Positions 1 through 7,540 of a stretch of DNA of 64,000 bases are shown here, in pieces (within the stretch, counting starts at the first letter, position 1; each line of letters begins with the position of its first letter). A model generated the notes under the pieces. The model did no database searches and was not told where the DNA came from. It was given only the letters and a program-made list of their open reading frames with translations. Made by a program: the position numbers and the translations under genes. Origin of the DNA: Bacteroidales bacterium (lineage in GTDB: Bacteria > Bacteroidota > Bacteroidia > Bacteroidales > Muribaculaceae); NCBI GenBank assembly GCA_015061085.1, contig SUXG01000005.1, positions 45,704 through 109,703 of the forward strand. The letters run 5' to 3'.

Positions 1-55
1 AACTGGATCGATTAATCGTTGGCTGTTTGCAGTCGGCTCTGATGATAAAAGAAGA

Positions 56-96
56 AGCAGGAGAATGCCATCACAGTATTTTCCTGCTTTTGTTAT
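56..96. terminator. Likely bidirectional terminator beyond slyD
   Basis: An 11-bp imperfect stem (56-66 with 78-88) is followed by a T-rich stretch on the plus strand and by a TTCTTCTTTT tract on the minus strand. It lies about 50 bp past the stop of the minus-strand PPIase gene and would end that transcript, or a plus-strand transcript entering from outside the window. Confidence 0.6.
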
Positions 97-144
97 CTTG
101 TGGCGTGGGATATTTGCTCACACGTTATATGGGCTTAGGACTGA

Positions 145-732
145 TTAGCAACCGCCGCAACCGCAACCTCCATGGCCATGTCCACAACCAGAGTCGCAGC
201 CGTCGCTACATCCATGGTCGCCGCAACCGCAACCACATCCGTGGTGAGGGTTGAGCTCTTCGAGTGTTGCTTCGCGCACTTCTTCTACCTTACCATTGAA
301 TTCGACTGTCATGCCGGCAAATGGGTGGTTGAAGTCCATTTTTACAATCTTGTCGGTGATGTCAAGGATTTTACCCTTTACAGTGAATCCTTCTTGAGTC
401 ATCATAGGCAATTCAGCACCTACGACCACTTCTTCAGCCAACTCGCCGTCGCGCACGAAGATTTCTCTTTCGAGTTCCATCACGTTTTCGTCCATACGTG
501 GTCCGAAAGCCACTTCAGGAGGGAGTGTGACAGAGAATTTGTCGCCTGTGCCGAGACCTTTAAGTGTCGCAAGGAGGCCCGGGATTACATCCGGAGTAGC
601 GCCATAGACCATTACGTCAGGTGCATTTTCTTTTGCTTCGAAAAGCAGACTTCCGTCTGCTGCATTTGTGAGACGATAGCTGAATGCAACAAACATTCCT
701 TCGCCAACTTTTGCTTTGTCTGAATTGTTCAT
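145..732 (-). CDS. slyD: FKBP-type peptidyl-prolyl cis-trans isomerase, SlyD-like
   Basis: A 195-aa cytoplasmic PPIase/chaperone of the SlyD class. The N-terminal 70 residues carry the FKBP fold signature, including GATPDVIPGLLATLKGLGTGD, interrupted by the insert-in-flap domain that gives SlyD its chaperone activity, and then NHPFAGMTVEF. The last 35 residues are a His/Cys/Gly metal-binding tail with nine cysteines and five histidines, as expected for a nickel or zinc carrier role. Length fits the family. It is minus-strand, 31 bp downstream of the DUF4919 gene, and may be co-transcribed with it. The identity is secure; the exact metal and partner (for example hydrogenase maturation) cannot be told from this window. 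Confidence 0.93.
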   Translation of the reverse strand: MNNSDKAKVGEGMFVAFSYRLTNAADGSLLFEAKENAPDVMVYGATPDVIPGLLATLKGLGTGDKFSVTLPPEVAFGPRMDENVMELEREIFVRDGELAEEVVVGAELPMMTQEGFTVKGKILDITDKIVKMDFNHPFAGMTVEFNGKVEEVREATLEELNPHHGCGCGCGDHGCSDGCDSGCGHGHGGCGCGGC

Positions 733-763
733 GTCTTATTTGTTGTCTTTAAGTTTCAAAAAA

Positions 764-1645
764 TTATTCTAATAGAAAAGAGTTAGATTCGTTGTTCGGT
801 TCTTCCGAGCCGATATTTTCTTCTGTCTCTTCTTTTTCGTTTTCTGTTTCAATGATTTCAGATTCGACTTCTTCCTTTGAACTGACCGGGGTGCTTTCTT
901 CTTCGTTGATAAATTGGTCGGAGAATTTACGGTCGTATTCTTCTTGGAGATTTTTTACGTTGAAGAAGAATCCTTCCGGGGTTTTGTCTTTGCGTCTGCC
1001 GGGTCTGCTTTCGGTGCGTTCTATGGAAATATAGTCGATGCCGGGTGCGGCTTCTTTGTAGCCGGTCGCTGTAAAATTCATTGCATTTATTAGGGCATAT
1101 TCATGGGCAGGAGAGTTGACATACCAAGCATTGTCGATGTCTTCGCCTGTGCCGGTGCTTTTGATTGCTCCGAGGATGTTTTCCAATCGGTATTGCCATA
1201 TTTTTGCACGCATATCTTTGCGCTTTTCTTTCAATGCATAGATAAGAAACGACATCTGTTTGAGGTCAAAAGGATTGTCATCGAGCGACAGCTCGGCATA
1301 TTTGATGATTGTGTCGCAGTCTTGTTTTGTGTGCTTTGGTAGGAATGAAAGAGAATCTGTGATTGAGGAATATTCCGACACACGATATGGATTAAAGTCT
1401 TCTTGGAAGATGTAGCCCAAATAGTAGTAGCGATATTCTTCAGGAGTCATTATTGTGTCGTTGCGCTCATAGAGTTTGCGCAATTTCGGATAGTAGTATT
1501 TGTCTTTGGAGTCAGTGATACGACGTTTGATTTCTTCCATGTCAGGCTTTTTTACCTCAATCTTTTTTAAGGCGAAAATGCTTGGCGATAGGATTGCTGT
1601 CGCCAGAATTAATATGGTGAGTAATATATAGTGTCTTTTATTCAT
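764..1645 (-). CDS. DUF4919 domain-containing exported protein
   Basis: 293 aa. The N-terminus is a signal peptide or single membrane anchor (about residues 5-25, LLTILILATAILSPSIFA). The central part (about 38-225) resembles the Bacteroidota DUF4919 family, recognisable from the MTPEEYRYYYLGYIFQEDFNPY segment. The C-terminal 45 residues are a low-complexity Glu/Ser-rich acidic tail, likely disordered. The gene begins one base after the stop of the upstream membrane-protein gene, so the two are almost certainly co-transcribed. The molecular function of DUF4919 is unknown; a periplasmic location is inferred from the leader. Confidence 0.8.
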   Translation of the reverse strand: MNKRHYILLTILILATAILSPSIFALKKIEVKKPDMEEIKRRITDSKDKYYYPKLRKLYERNDTIMTPEEYRYYYLGYIFQEDFNPYRVSEYSSITDSLSFLPKHTKQDCDTIIKYAELSLDDNPFDLKQMSFLIYALKEKRKDMRAKIWQYRLENILGAIKSTGTGEDIDNAWYVNSPAHEYALINAMNFTATGYKEAAPGIDYISIERTESRPGRRKDKTPEGFFFNVKNLQEEYDRKFSDQFINEEESTPVSSKEEVESEIIETENEKEETEENIGSEEPNNESNSFLLE

Positions 1646-1646
1646 A

Positions 1647-2168
1647 TCAATAGCTGTTACTTATTGCAAGCATTAATACAAGGGTTATGCCAATCTGCAT
1701 TATTGTTATTCCGACGGGGAATCCTTTGGCAGAGAGGTAGGTCAAAAAGTGCCCGCTTCGGATGTTTACTTTTTGTCCTTGAGGGGTGTTGGTGAATAGC
1801 ATGTAGCCCAAGCATACCCCAAATGCTGTGGCTGCAATCATTATACCATAAAGGAGACTCAATGAGTTGGTCAAAGAGTATCCGAGAATGCCTATGCTCA
1901 TGCCTGTGATGCCTCCGATTGTCATGTAGCCTACTCCTTTAGTCTGCTGTTTGATAGCATCGGGTTGAAGCCATGTGGCAGCCATCACCAAAAGTGTCAT
2001 GCCGAGCCAACCGACAATTATTGTGCTATTGAGAGGCAATGTCTCTGATAGCCATATACAAGTCAATCCTGCCCATGAAGCAATGGGCGATAGCATTTGT
2101 TGTTTAAAAAGAAGACCGATCGCTCCTGCAAACAATAATACACCTAATATAATTAGAAAAACTGACAT
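1647..2168 (-). CDS. Small polytopic membrane protein, unknown
   Basis: 173 aa, almost entirely hydrophobic, with about five or six membrane segments (for example about 3-20, 52-70, 78-98, 106-125, 150-170). I do not recognise a functional domain. It is the first gene of a minus-strand unit with the DUF4919 gene, separated by one base. A -7-like box (TAACTTCG on the minus strand, 2195-2188) lies 20 bp upstream of the ATG, without a clear -33 box. An inner-membrane partner for the exported DUF4919 product is a guess from adjacency only. Confidence 0.75.
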   Translation of the reverse strand: MSVFLIILGVLLFAGAIGLLFKQQMLSPIASWAGLTCIWLSETLPLNSTIIVGWLGMTLLVMAATWLQPDAIKQQTKGVGYMTIGGITGMSIGILGYSLTNSLSLLYGIMIAATAFGVCLGYMLFTNTPQGQKVNIRSGHFLTYLSAKGFPVGITIMQIGITLVLMLAISNSY

Positions 2169-2187
2169 GTTATCGTATAATATTTTG

Positions 2188-2195
2188 CGAAGTTA
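2188..2195 (-). promoter_or_regulatory. Weak -7 box for the membrane protein/DUF4919 unit
   Basis: TAACTTCG on the minus strand resembles the Bacteroidota -7 consensus TAnnTTTG with one mismatch. No TTTG occurs 19 bp upstream, so this is tentative. Confidence 0.35.
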
Positions 2196-2363
2196 CTAAA
2201 AAAATTGCTAATCCTCTAATCTTTTAACTCGTTTTAACCCAATTTCGCCACTATTAAGGTAACTCCTGCAAATTCCCGGATTTGGTTAATATGTGTAAGT
2301 CACTCTCGGTCTGAAGTCGCTCGTTTGCCGGTCGGCTTTGGTTGTCGTAAATGTCGTCGGGAT

Positions 2364-2394
2364 TTTGATAATACGAAATAAACTAATATCTTTG
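2364..2394 (+). promoter_or_regulatory. Bacteroidota promoter for the 345-aa gene
   Basis: TTTG (2364-2367), a 19-bp spacer and TATCTTTG (2387-2394) match the primary sigma consensus exactly. Transcription would start near 2401, giving a leader of about 20 nt before the ATG at 2420. Confidence 0.8.
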
Positions 2395-2419
2395 CGAAGA
2401 AATCAAAAACCGATGAGCC

Positions 2420-3457
2420 ATGTCAAATTGTCAAGACGAAGTGAAAAGCATCAATAAGAGATTGGTGCAAGAGTGTATTGATAGATACAGTGAGCGTATA
2501 AAGGTCTTGGATAATCATCCCGACTTTGTGTGCGACAACTTTGTGAGAGATAAACCGATCGATCCGATTATCATGTATAAGCTTCGCTGTGATGACGGTA
2601 ATCTCTATTTGGAGGGCAAAGATGGACAAAAGTATGTGTTCTTGGTAGAGTTTGACCCTTACAATCTTGCTTATGGCATCTATTTCGGCTGTCGTTGCAC
2701 CCTTAATGCCGATGGGAAAATTGCCACACAAGTCAGGGTGTGCAATAAAGAGTGGAGAAACATTCATCGAGAAGTGATAGGCGCGTTGAATCATACGTTT
2801 GTCGATTTGGACTTCTTCAAGCGTGATATACCGACCGATAATGTCAACGATCTGACCTACTGGCCTTTCTGGTTTAGATTGGGCGAGGAGGAAAGTGTCG
2901 AAGATGTGGCAGCGGTGGCTACCAAAGTGATTCGCAATGTCTATCAATGGTTTTTACGACCTGAAAATTACGATAGGATAATGAGAAAGCCTGTCCAGAC
3001 AAAGAAAAAATCGGGACGTAAGAAAAACACAGCAGTTCGTACTCGCTATACTTGTAAGAACTATAATGATGTGTTAAAACAGTTTGACGAGGAGACCACA
3101 AGTCGGCAAAGAGTCTATAAAGATAATGCTGCACAATATTTTACGACATTTTTGAAGATATTGGAAGAGAAGAATATAATTGCGCCTTATCCTTTGTACG
3201 AAAAATGTTGGGTTATAACCGATTGGGAAAATTTCGAATTTGCGTATTTGATTCAAAGGTTTTTCGAAGTTAGTAAAATCAAAGTAGTGCTACCGGATAG
3301 AATTCCATGGAGCCTTTTTACACCTATTATTTTGTCTTCCCTACACAAGGAAATAGACGAAATCCGAAAGGGACGATATGGCGATACCATCAGAGTCGAT
3401 GGAAAAATTGACGACATTTTAGATGAATTGATGCGACGTATGAAAGTAGAAAAATAA
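2420..3457 (+). CDS. Hypothetical protein of 345 aa, unrecognised family
   Basis: A soluble-looking protein with no signal peptide or membrane segment. I recognise no domain. Visible features: a Cys-containing N-terminal region rich in aromatic residues (about 60-150, including YVFLVEFDPYNLAYGIYFG), a basic linker (about 195-215, KKKSGRKKNTAVRTRY) that splits the protein, and a C-terminal helical segment of about 110 residues ending DDILDELMRRM. The basic linker could bind nucleic acid, which is inference. The start is fixed by the promoter just upstream. It is followed by two small hydrophobic proteins and a possible glycosylase-like protein on the same strand, a typical accessory arrangement, but another promoter at 3.5 kb separates it from them. 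Confidence 0.8.
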   Translation: MSNCQDEVKSINKRLVQECIDRYSERIKVLDNHPDFVCDNFVRDKPIDPIIMYKLRCDDGNLYLEGKDGQKYVFLVEFDPYNLAYGIYFGCRCTLNADGKIATQVRVCNKEWRNIHREVIGALNHTFVDLDFFKRDIPTDNVNDLTYWPFWFRLGEEESVEDVAAVATKVIRNVYQWFLRPENYDRIMRKPVQTKKKSGRKKNTAVRTRYTCKNYNDVLKQFDEETTSRQRVYKDNAAQYFTTFLKILEEKNIIAPYPLYEKCWVITDWENFEFAYLIQRFFEVSKIKVVLPDRIPWSLFTPIILSSLHKEIDEIRKGRYGDTIRVDGKIDDILDELMRRMKVEK

Positions 3458-3480
3458 GAAAATCTAATTGACGTCATTTA

Positions 3481-3507
3481 TTGACTTTCGGAGAGATAGT
3501 AACTTTG
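3481..3507 (+). promoter_or_regulatory. Promoter for the small hydrophobic protein group
   Basis: TAACTTTG (3500-3507) is a clean -7 box; the upstream TTGAC (3481-3485) is only a loose -33 match with a short spacer. It lies about 85 bp before the ATG at 3593, which argues for a leader and for that start rather than an earlier in-frame ATG at 3536. Confidence 0.6.
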
Positions 3508-3592
3508 CGACAGATTTCAGAACGAAGTCTGTCGCTTGTCTTTTTTTAAGACTACTCAGCGGCTAATTATAAACTTTAAAAATCATAAGACA

Positions 3593-3778
3593 ATGAGTAA
3601 CAACAACGCAACAAAAGAGATCGCAATCGCAGGTACATGTGCAACAACCGGAGCCGGCGCAGTAGCAGCAATCGCTGCAGCAGTCAGCGCGCCAATCACT
3701 TTGCCTGCCGTATTGATAGGGGCAGCCGTTGGTTGTGTCGGTGGTGCGGTACTATCTATCATAAGTAAAAATAAATAA
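3593..3778 (+). CDS. Small Gly/Ala-rich hydrophobic protein
   Basis: 61 aa from the ATG at 3593 (an in-frame ATG at 3536 would add 19 basic residues; the A-rich context favours 3593). After a short polar N-terminus (MSNNNATKEIA) comes a stretch of about 45 residues made almost only of Ala, Gly, Val, Ile, Thr and Pro, ending in a basic SKNK tail. It has GxxxG-like spacing and two likely membrane-spanning or amphipathic helices separated by SAPITLPA. The composition resembles pore-forming or bacteriocin-like peptides and glycine-zipper membrane proteins, but no transporter, immunity gene or double-glycine leader protease lies nearby, so function is open. Confidence 0.65.
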   Translation: MSNNNATKEIAIAGTCATTGAGAVAAIAAAVSAPITLPAVLIGAAVGCVGGAVLSIISKNK

Positions 3779-3805
3779 TCAGAGTAATTTTTAATAAAAT
3801 AAATT

Positions 3806-4157
3806 ATGAATCATAAAATCGTTTTAAATGAAAAAGAATTAAAAAAATGCGATGGAGCAAGGCGTATCGCATATTATAATCAAAGGAGAATTTGCCGAAG
3901 AATTTAGAAAGAAATATCAAAAACAGAAGCGCAAAAAGATTACAACAGCAGCAATAGCAGCTGGATCAATATTGGCTGCTCCGTTTACAGGTGGTTTCTC
4001 TTTATTAGGACTTACTGCGGGACCTATTACTATCAGTATAGGCGAATTGGCGATACTCATAGGAGCAGGTTTGTGCATGTATGCAATAAAGAAAAACTAT
4101 AAGAAAATAGTTTTCAATCCTAATGGGACAGTAGAATTAATCAGAGAAAAACTTTAA
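3806..4157 (+). CDS. Small glycine-zipper membrane protein, probably frameshifted at an A7 run
   Basis: The intact frame from the ATG at 3852 gives 101 aa: a basic segment (about 10-30, with IIIKGEFAEEFRKKYQKQKRKK), two hydrophobic Gly/Ala-rich segments (about 31-78) and a polar tail. Upstream, in another frame, an ATG at 3806 follows a plausible leader and encodes MNHKIVLNEKELKK up to the run of seven A at 3841-3847. Removing one base there would join both parts into one protein of about 116 aa reading ...KELKNAMEQGVSHIIIKGEF, which matches how I recall such small proteins starting (family memory, not a search). So the annotated start at 3852 may be a truncated remnant, a phase-variable product or a sequencing error. 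It pairs with the 61-aa hydrophobic protein upstream. Confidence 0.65.
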
Positions 4158-4168
4158 AAATTTAAAAT

Positions 4169-4963
4169 ATGAAAACTTTCAAACTAAGAGAAGAAGCATT
4201 GTTTGCGAGGTGGCTGCAGGCGTGCATTGAAAGAGATGGGATAAGCGCCGATGAATTTGCTTACGATGGTTTGCTATTTCGTGGCGAGTGTAGGAGTGTC
4301 AACGGCTGCTGGGAGATGCAACCCGGAGATGAGACAGAGTTATGGAATGATGCTTGTTGTCGGTTGTTAATCTTGACCAAGGACACTACCGTCAATGGAG
4401 GTATGGACGATATACGTATCGAGTCGGCTCGTCAGAATCATACGGGTGTCGAAGTAAAGACATCGTTGACAACATTCTACAAAAATCTGACGCTGTGGTC
4501 GTATGCTCTGCTGAATGCTCTACAAGGAGGTCGGATTCTCAGTTATGATGACACACCGGATTGGGATCGTCTGCGTGAAATCTACACCACCTCGCCGATA
4601 GCTCGCGTCAATTGCAAGAAGCAGATAGGCGATTCGTCGATAAGCAATGAGTGTCTGAAGTCGCACATCGAACGATATGCCTCGTTCTTAACAGAGCAAG
4701 TAGAGATATATGATGCCGACGTGATTCTCTGCTGCGGAGGAAGTGGCGTGATAAGGGATTTTGTGAATCGTTGCTACTTACCTGATTTAGTGAGATTTTC
4801 CGATGATGGGTGGGTGTGGTATTCGCCTTCTACTCGCAAAGTGGTGATTGACAGCTATCACCCCTCGGTGCTGAAAAACAAGCAGGAAATGTATGAGCAG
4901 ATGATGGCCGACTTGCGAGCATTCCTTGCAGAATATCCTGAATTTAAGAGGGAAAGGCGTTAA
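4169..4963 (+). CDS. Hypothetical protein, possibly UDG-superfamily-like
   Basis: 264 aa, soluble, 11 bp after the preceding small gene and so probably co-transcribed. I do not recognise a named family. Two motifs suggest the uracil-DNA glycosylase fold: an N-terminal strand-loop LLILTKDTTVNGGMDD (about 66-81), where glycosylases carry their catalytic loop, and a C-terminal VVIDSYHPSVLKNK (about 230-243), like the HPS motif B of that superfamily. Between them lies a conserved-looking DVILCCGGSGVI strand (about 190-201). Cysteines are frequent (about ten) but do not form an obvious iron-sulfur set. The glycosylase idea is inference from two short motifs; the alternative is an unrelated family. 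Confidence 0.7.
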   Translation: MKTFKLREEALFARWLQACIERDGISADEFAYDGLLFRGECRSVNGCWEMQPGDETELWNDACCRLLILTKDTTVNGGMDDIRIESARQNHTGVEVKTSLTTFYKNLTLWSYALLNALQGGRILSYDDTPDWDRLREIYTTSPIARVNCKKQIGDSSISNECLKSHIERYASFLTEQVEIYDADVILCCGGSGVIRDFVNRCYLPDLVRFSDDGWVWYSPSTRKVVIDSYHPSVLKNKQEMYEQMMADLRAFLAEYPEFKRERR

Positions 4964-5036
4964 CGGAGGCGAAGTCAAATATTGTAGGCAAGAAATTGAT
5001 GTTATATTAAAGAAAAAATAATTTTTGACTAAAATC

Positions 5037-5067
5037 TTGCAGAAATCAAAAATAATGTTTACCTTTG
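5037..5067 (+). promoter_or_regulatory. Promoter for tRNA-Tyr
   Basis: TACCTTTG (5060-5067) is a -7 box with a partial -33 TTG at 5037-5039, 20 bp upstream. The predicted start lies about 20 bp before the mature tRNA. Confidence 0.6.
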
Positions 5068-5093
5068 CAGTCGCAAATCAGAAATGATAGGCC

Positions 5094-5176
5094 GGGCGAA
5101 TACCAGAGTGGCCAAATGGGGCAGACTGTAAATCTGCTGGCTTATGCCTTCGGTGGTTCGAATCCATCTTCGCCCA
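5094..5176 (+). tRNA. tRNA-Tyr (GTA)
   Basis: The acceptor stem GGGCGAA pairs with TTCGCCC (5169-5175), the anticodon stem GCAGA/TCTGC encloses CTGTAAA with anticodon GTA at 5128-5130, and GGTTCGAATCC forms the T arm. A long variable arm (TGGCTTATGCCTTC region) is the class II form expected of bacterial tRNA-Tyr. The 3' CCA is not encoded. Confidence 0.96.
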
Positions 5177-5179
5177 CAA

Positions 5180-5218
5180 AATAAAAGCGACAATCCATCG
5201 GGTTGTCGCTTTTATTTT
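5180..5218. terminator. Bidirectional terminator between tRNA-Tyr and upp
   Basis: A stem of about 14 bp (AATAAAAGCGACAA with TTGTCGCTTTTATTTT) with T tracts on both strands ends both the tRNA transcript and the minus-strand upp operon. Confidence 0.9.
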
Positions 5219-5228
5219 ATAATGTCAA

Positions 5229-5894
5229 TCACTCTTTTTGTCCAAATGCGAGGTCGCCGGCATCGCCGAGTCCCGGAATGATGTAGGAATGAGAGTTGAT
5301 TTCGTCGTCGATTGCTCCAACCCATAGAGTGGTGCGATCGGCAGGGAAATGTTTGCAAACGTATTCTACTGCCTGACGAGATGCAATGGCTGATGCTATG
5401 TGGATGTGTTTAGGTTCTCCCTTGCTGAGAAGAGCACGATAGCCGAGCTCCATTGATGCTCCGGTGGCAAGCATCGGATCGACGAGCATCAACACCTTGT
5501 CTTGAATAGAGGGCGAAGCGAGGTACTCGATGAGTACGTCAAACGTATCACCTGTCTCTTTATATTTGCGATAAGCGCTGACAAAAGCATTTTCGGCATG
5601 GTCGAAGTAGTTTAAAAATCCTTGGTGCATAGGCAGTCCGGCACGAAGAATTGTTGCAACAACGACTTTGTCGGCGGGAGTTTGACATTTGGCAATTCCG
5701 AGTGGAGTGGTCGTATCGACTGTCTTGTAGTCTAAACGACGGCTGATTTCGTATGCCATAATCTCGCCAATACGTTCCAAATTGCGACGGAAACGCATTT
5801 GGTCGCGTTGTATCACAGTGTCGCGAAGTTCGAGCATGTATTGGCTGACCAATGAAGGTCGTTCTGCAAAGTTGATTATCTCGATATTGTTCAT
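5229..5894 (-). CDS. upp: Uracil phosphoribosyltransferase
   Basis: 221 aa. It converts uracil and PRPP to UMP in pyrimidine salvage, in the cytoplasm. The PRPP-binding loop is clear (VLMLVDPMLATGAS, about 134-147), as are the upstream ATILRAGLPM segment and the C-terminal uracil-binding GLGDAGDLAFG. Length and motif order fit the family. It is the last gene of a minus-strand unit with the HAD phosphatase gene and ribF (32-bp gap from ribF) and is followed directly by the terminator at 5180-5218. Confidence 0.97.
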   Translation of the reverse strand: MNNIEIINFAERPSLVSQYMLELRDTVIQRDQMRFRRNLERIGEIMAYEISRRLDYKTVDTTTPLGIAKCQTPADKVVVATILRAGLPMHQGFLNYFDHAENAFVSAYRKYKETGDTFDVLIEYLASPSIQDKVLMLVDPMLATGASMELGYRALLSKGEPKHIHIASAIASRQAVEYVCKHFPADRTTLWVGAIDDEINSHSYIIPGLGDAGDLAFGQKE

Positions 5895-5926
5895 GATAGT
5901 AATATTTTTATAATGTGGGGTGAGTT

Positions 5927-6826
5927 TTAGTTATTCTTATTTGATAGGATTTTAATGGCTTTTTCTTTGTCGGCAACGAGTTGTGTTTTAAGCTCATCAA
6001 TCGACTTGAATTGTCGCTCTTGTCGCATCAGGCAGACAAATTCTAATGTTATCGACTTGCCATACAGGTTGTCGTTAAAGTCGAAAATATTTGCTTCGAT
6101 GGAGCGATAAGTGCGCCCGTCGCGTATTGTGGGGCGATGACCGATATTGACCATTGCGCCATGTCGTTGTCCGTCGGGTGTTATGGCAAAAGCAGCATAT
6201 ACGCCGTTGGCAGGAATTAATTTCTTGTGGTCGTCGGGGTGCAGGTTTGCTGTCGGGAAACCGATGGTCTGCCCTAATTCTTTGCCGTGCTCCACAATCC
6301 CATGAAGAGGATAGAGATAGCCGAGTTTTTTGTTTGCTTCTTCGATTTTTCCTTCTGTGATCAAGCGTCGGATAATGGTTGAACTGACATCAGGCAATTC
6401 TTCGGCTTTGATGAGGTTGAGTCCGATTTTGTCGGCAAAACGTTGGTAGTCTTCAAAAGAAGAGTCTCTGTCGTGACCGAATTTGTTGTCGTAGCCAATG
6501 ACTAACGTATCGACAAGGTGTCGGTCGTGAAGTTCTTGCATATAGTTGGAAGATGTCATGTTTCGCAATTCTTCATTGAATCGGATTGGGTGGATGTTTA
6601 GTCCCAATTGCTCAAACTTACGACATTGGGCTTCAAAAGTCATGAGTTTTGGAGGGACTCTCGATGGGTCGATGATTTCCAGCGGATGTTCTGCAAAGGC
6701 ATAGACAAAAGGAGCAAGACCTGTAGATGATGCTATCGATAGGACTTGTTCTAATACAATCCTATGGCCGCAATGGACACCATCGAATGTCCCGATAGTC
6801 GCTACTTTGTGGCACTCCTCTTTCAT
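5927..6826 (-). CDS. ribF: Bifunctional riboflavin kinase/FAD synthetase
   Basis: 299 aa. It phosphorylates riboflavin to FMN and adenylates FMN to FAD. The N-terminal nucleotidyltransferase domain has GTFDGVHCGH (about 12-21) and, near 155, the SSTIIRR motif; the C-terminal kinase domain has HGKELGQTIGFPTANL (about 176-191) followed by NGVYAAFA. Length is normal. The ATG overlaps the stop of the upstream HAD phosphatase gene by 4 bp (6823-6826), so translation is coupled. An HAD phosphatase next to ribF is suggestive because a HAD-type enzyme dephosphorylates an intermediate of riboflavin synthesis, but this pairing may only be operonic. Confidence 0.96.
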   Translation of the reverse strand: MKEECHKVATIGTFDGVHCGHRIVLEQVLSIASSTGLAPFVYAFAEHPLEIIDPSRVPPKLMTFEAQCRKFEQLGLNIHPIRFNEELRNMTSSNYMQELHDRHLVDTLVIGYDNKFGHDRDSSFEDYQRFADKIGLNLIKAEELPDVSSTIIRRLITEGKIEEANKKLGYLYPLHGIVEHGKELGQTIGFPTANLHPDDHKKLIPANGVYAAFAITPDGQRHGAMVNIGHRPTIRDGRTYRSIEANIFDFNDNLYGKSITLEFVCLMRQERQFKSIDELKTQLVADKEKAIKILSNKNN

Positions 6827-7449
6827 TGTATGCTGTTGAGAATTTCGGTAAATTCCACCTCCGGAGGTACGAGCGCCGAATCAATGCCACACTCTTTTGC
6901 TGCGTCGCAATTAGCTTGCGAATCGTCTAAGAAAAGAGTGCGTGAACCGTCTAAATTGTAGCGATGAGTAAGCGTTTCAAAGATTTTCTTGCTCGGTTTG
7001 CAAGCTTGGTCGGCAAACGAAGTCACGATGCCGTCGAAATAGTCGTTGATAGCAAGACCTTCTTGACGGAAAAGGCGGTCGATGACGCTATTGAAAAGGA
7101 TAGCATTTGTGTTTGAGAGAGCATAAACTTTCTTTGTCTTACGGAGTTCGCGAAGAGCTTTGAGACGTTCGATCGGGAGGCTCGGAATGAATGTACAGAA
7201 AGCGTCTTCAAGTTCCTTATTGGTGATTTCTTTGTTGTTGCACATCGAGCGCATAATGTCGTAGAACTCAGCGGCAGTGATTTTGCCTTCTTCAAGTTCC
7301 AAAAAAGCGCCTTGTTGCTTGTATGGGTCAATGATTTTGGCGGCATCATAAAGACCGATTTTGTTGAGCTCGTCGATACATGCTTGAGGGTCGATATCGA
7401 CAATGACTCCACCAAGGTCGAACACTATATTGTCATACTTCGTAATCAT
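6823..7449 (-). CDS. HAD-superfamily phosphatase
   Basis: 208 aa. The HAD core motifs are in order: motif I FDLGGVIVD (about 10-18, with the nucleophile region DLGG), motif II ALSNTNA (about 110-116), motif III Lys in the CKPSKKIFE segment (about 151-159) and motif IV FLDDSQANCDAA (about 173-184). It resembles the YihX-like class acting on small phosphorylated metabolites. It is the first gene of the HAD-ribF-upp unit and overlaps ribF by 4 bp. A -7/-33 promoter lies about 95 bp upstream inside the dispersed repeat at 7541-7706. The substrate is unknown. Confidence 0.9.
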   Translation of the reverse strand: MITKYDNIVFDLGGVIVDIDPQACIDELNKIGLYDAAKIIDPYKQQGAFLELEEGKITAAEFYDIMRSMCNNKEITNKELEDAFCTFIPSLPIERLKALRELRKTKKVYALSNTNAILFNSVIDRLFRQEGLAINDYFDGIVTSFADQACKPSKKIFETLTHRYNLDGSRTLFLDDSQANCDAAKECGIDSALVPPEVEFTEILNSIQ

Positions 7450-7540
7450 ATTCTATTGCGTATTAAAGGGTTTTTATAAATTCCCGGATTTGTTAATACT
7501 TCAGCTCTTGGACAGCATCTTTTTGTGCGCTCTGAAAAGC

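Noticed and set aside
172..723. A 183-codon plus-strand frame overlapping slyD
   Set aside because: It is the antisense of the PPIase gene; its protein has no recognisable domain and follows from the codon pattern of slyD.
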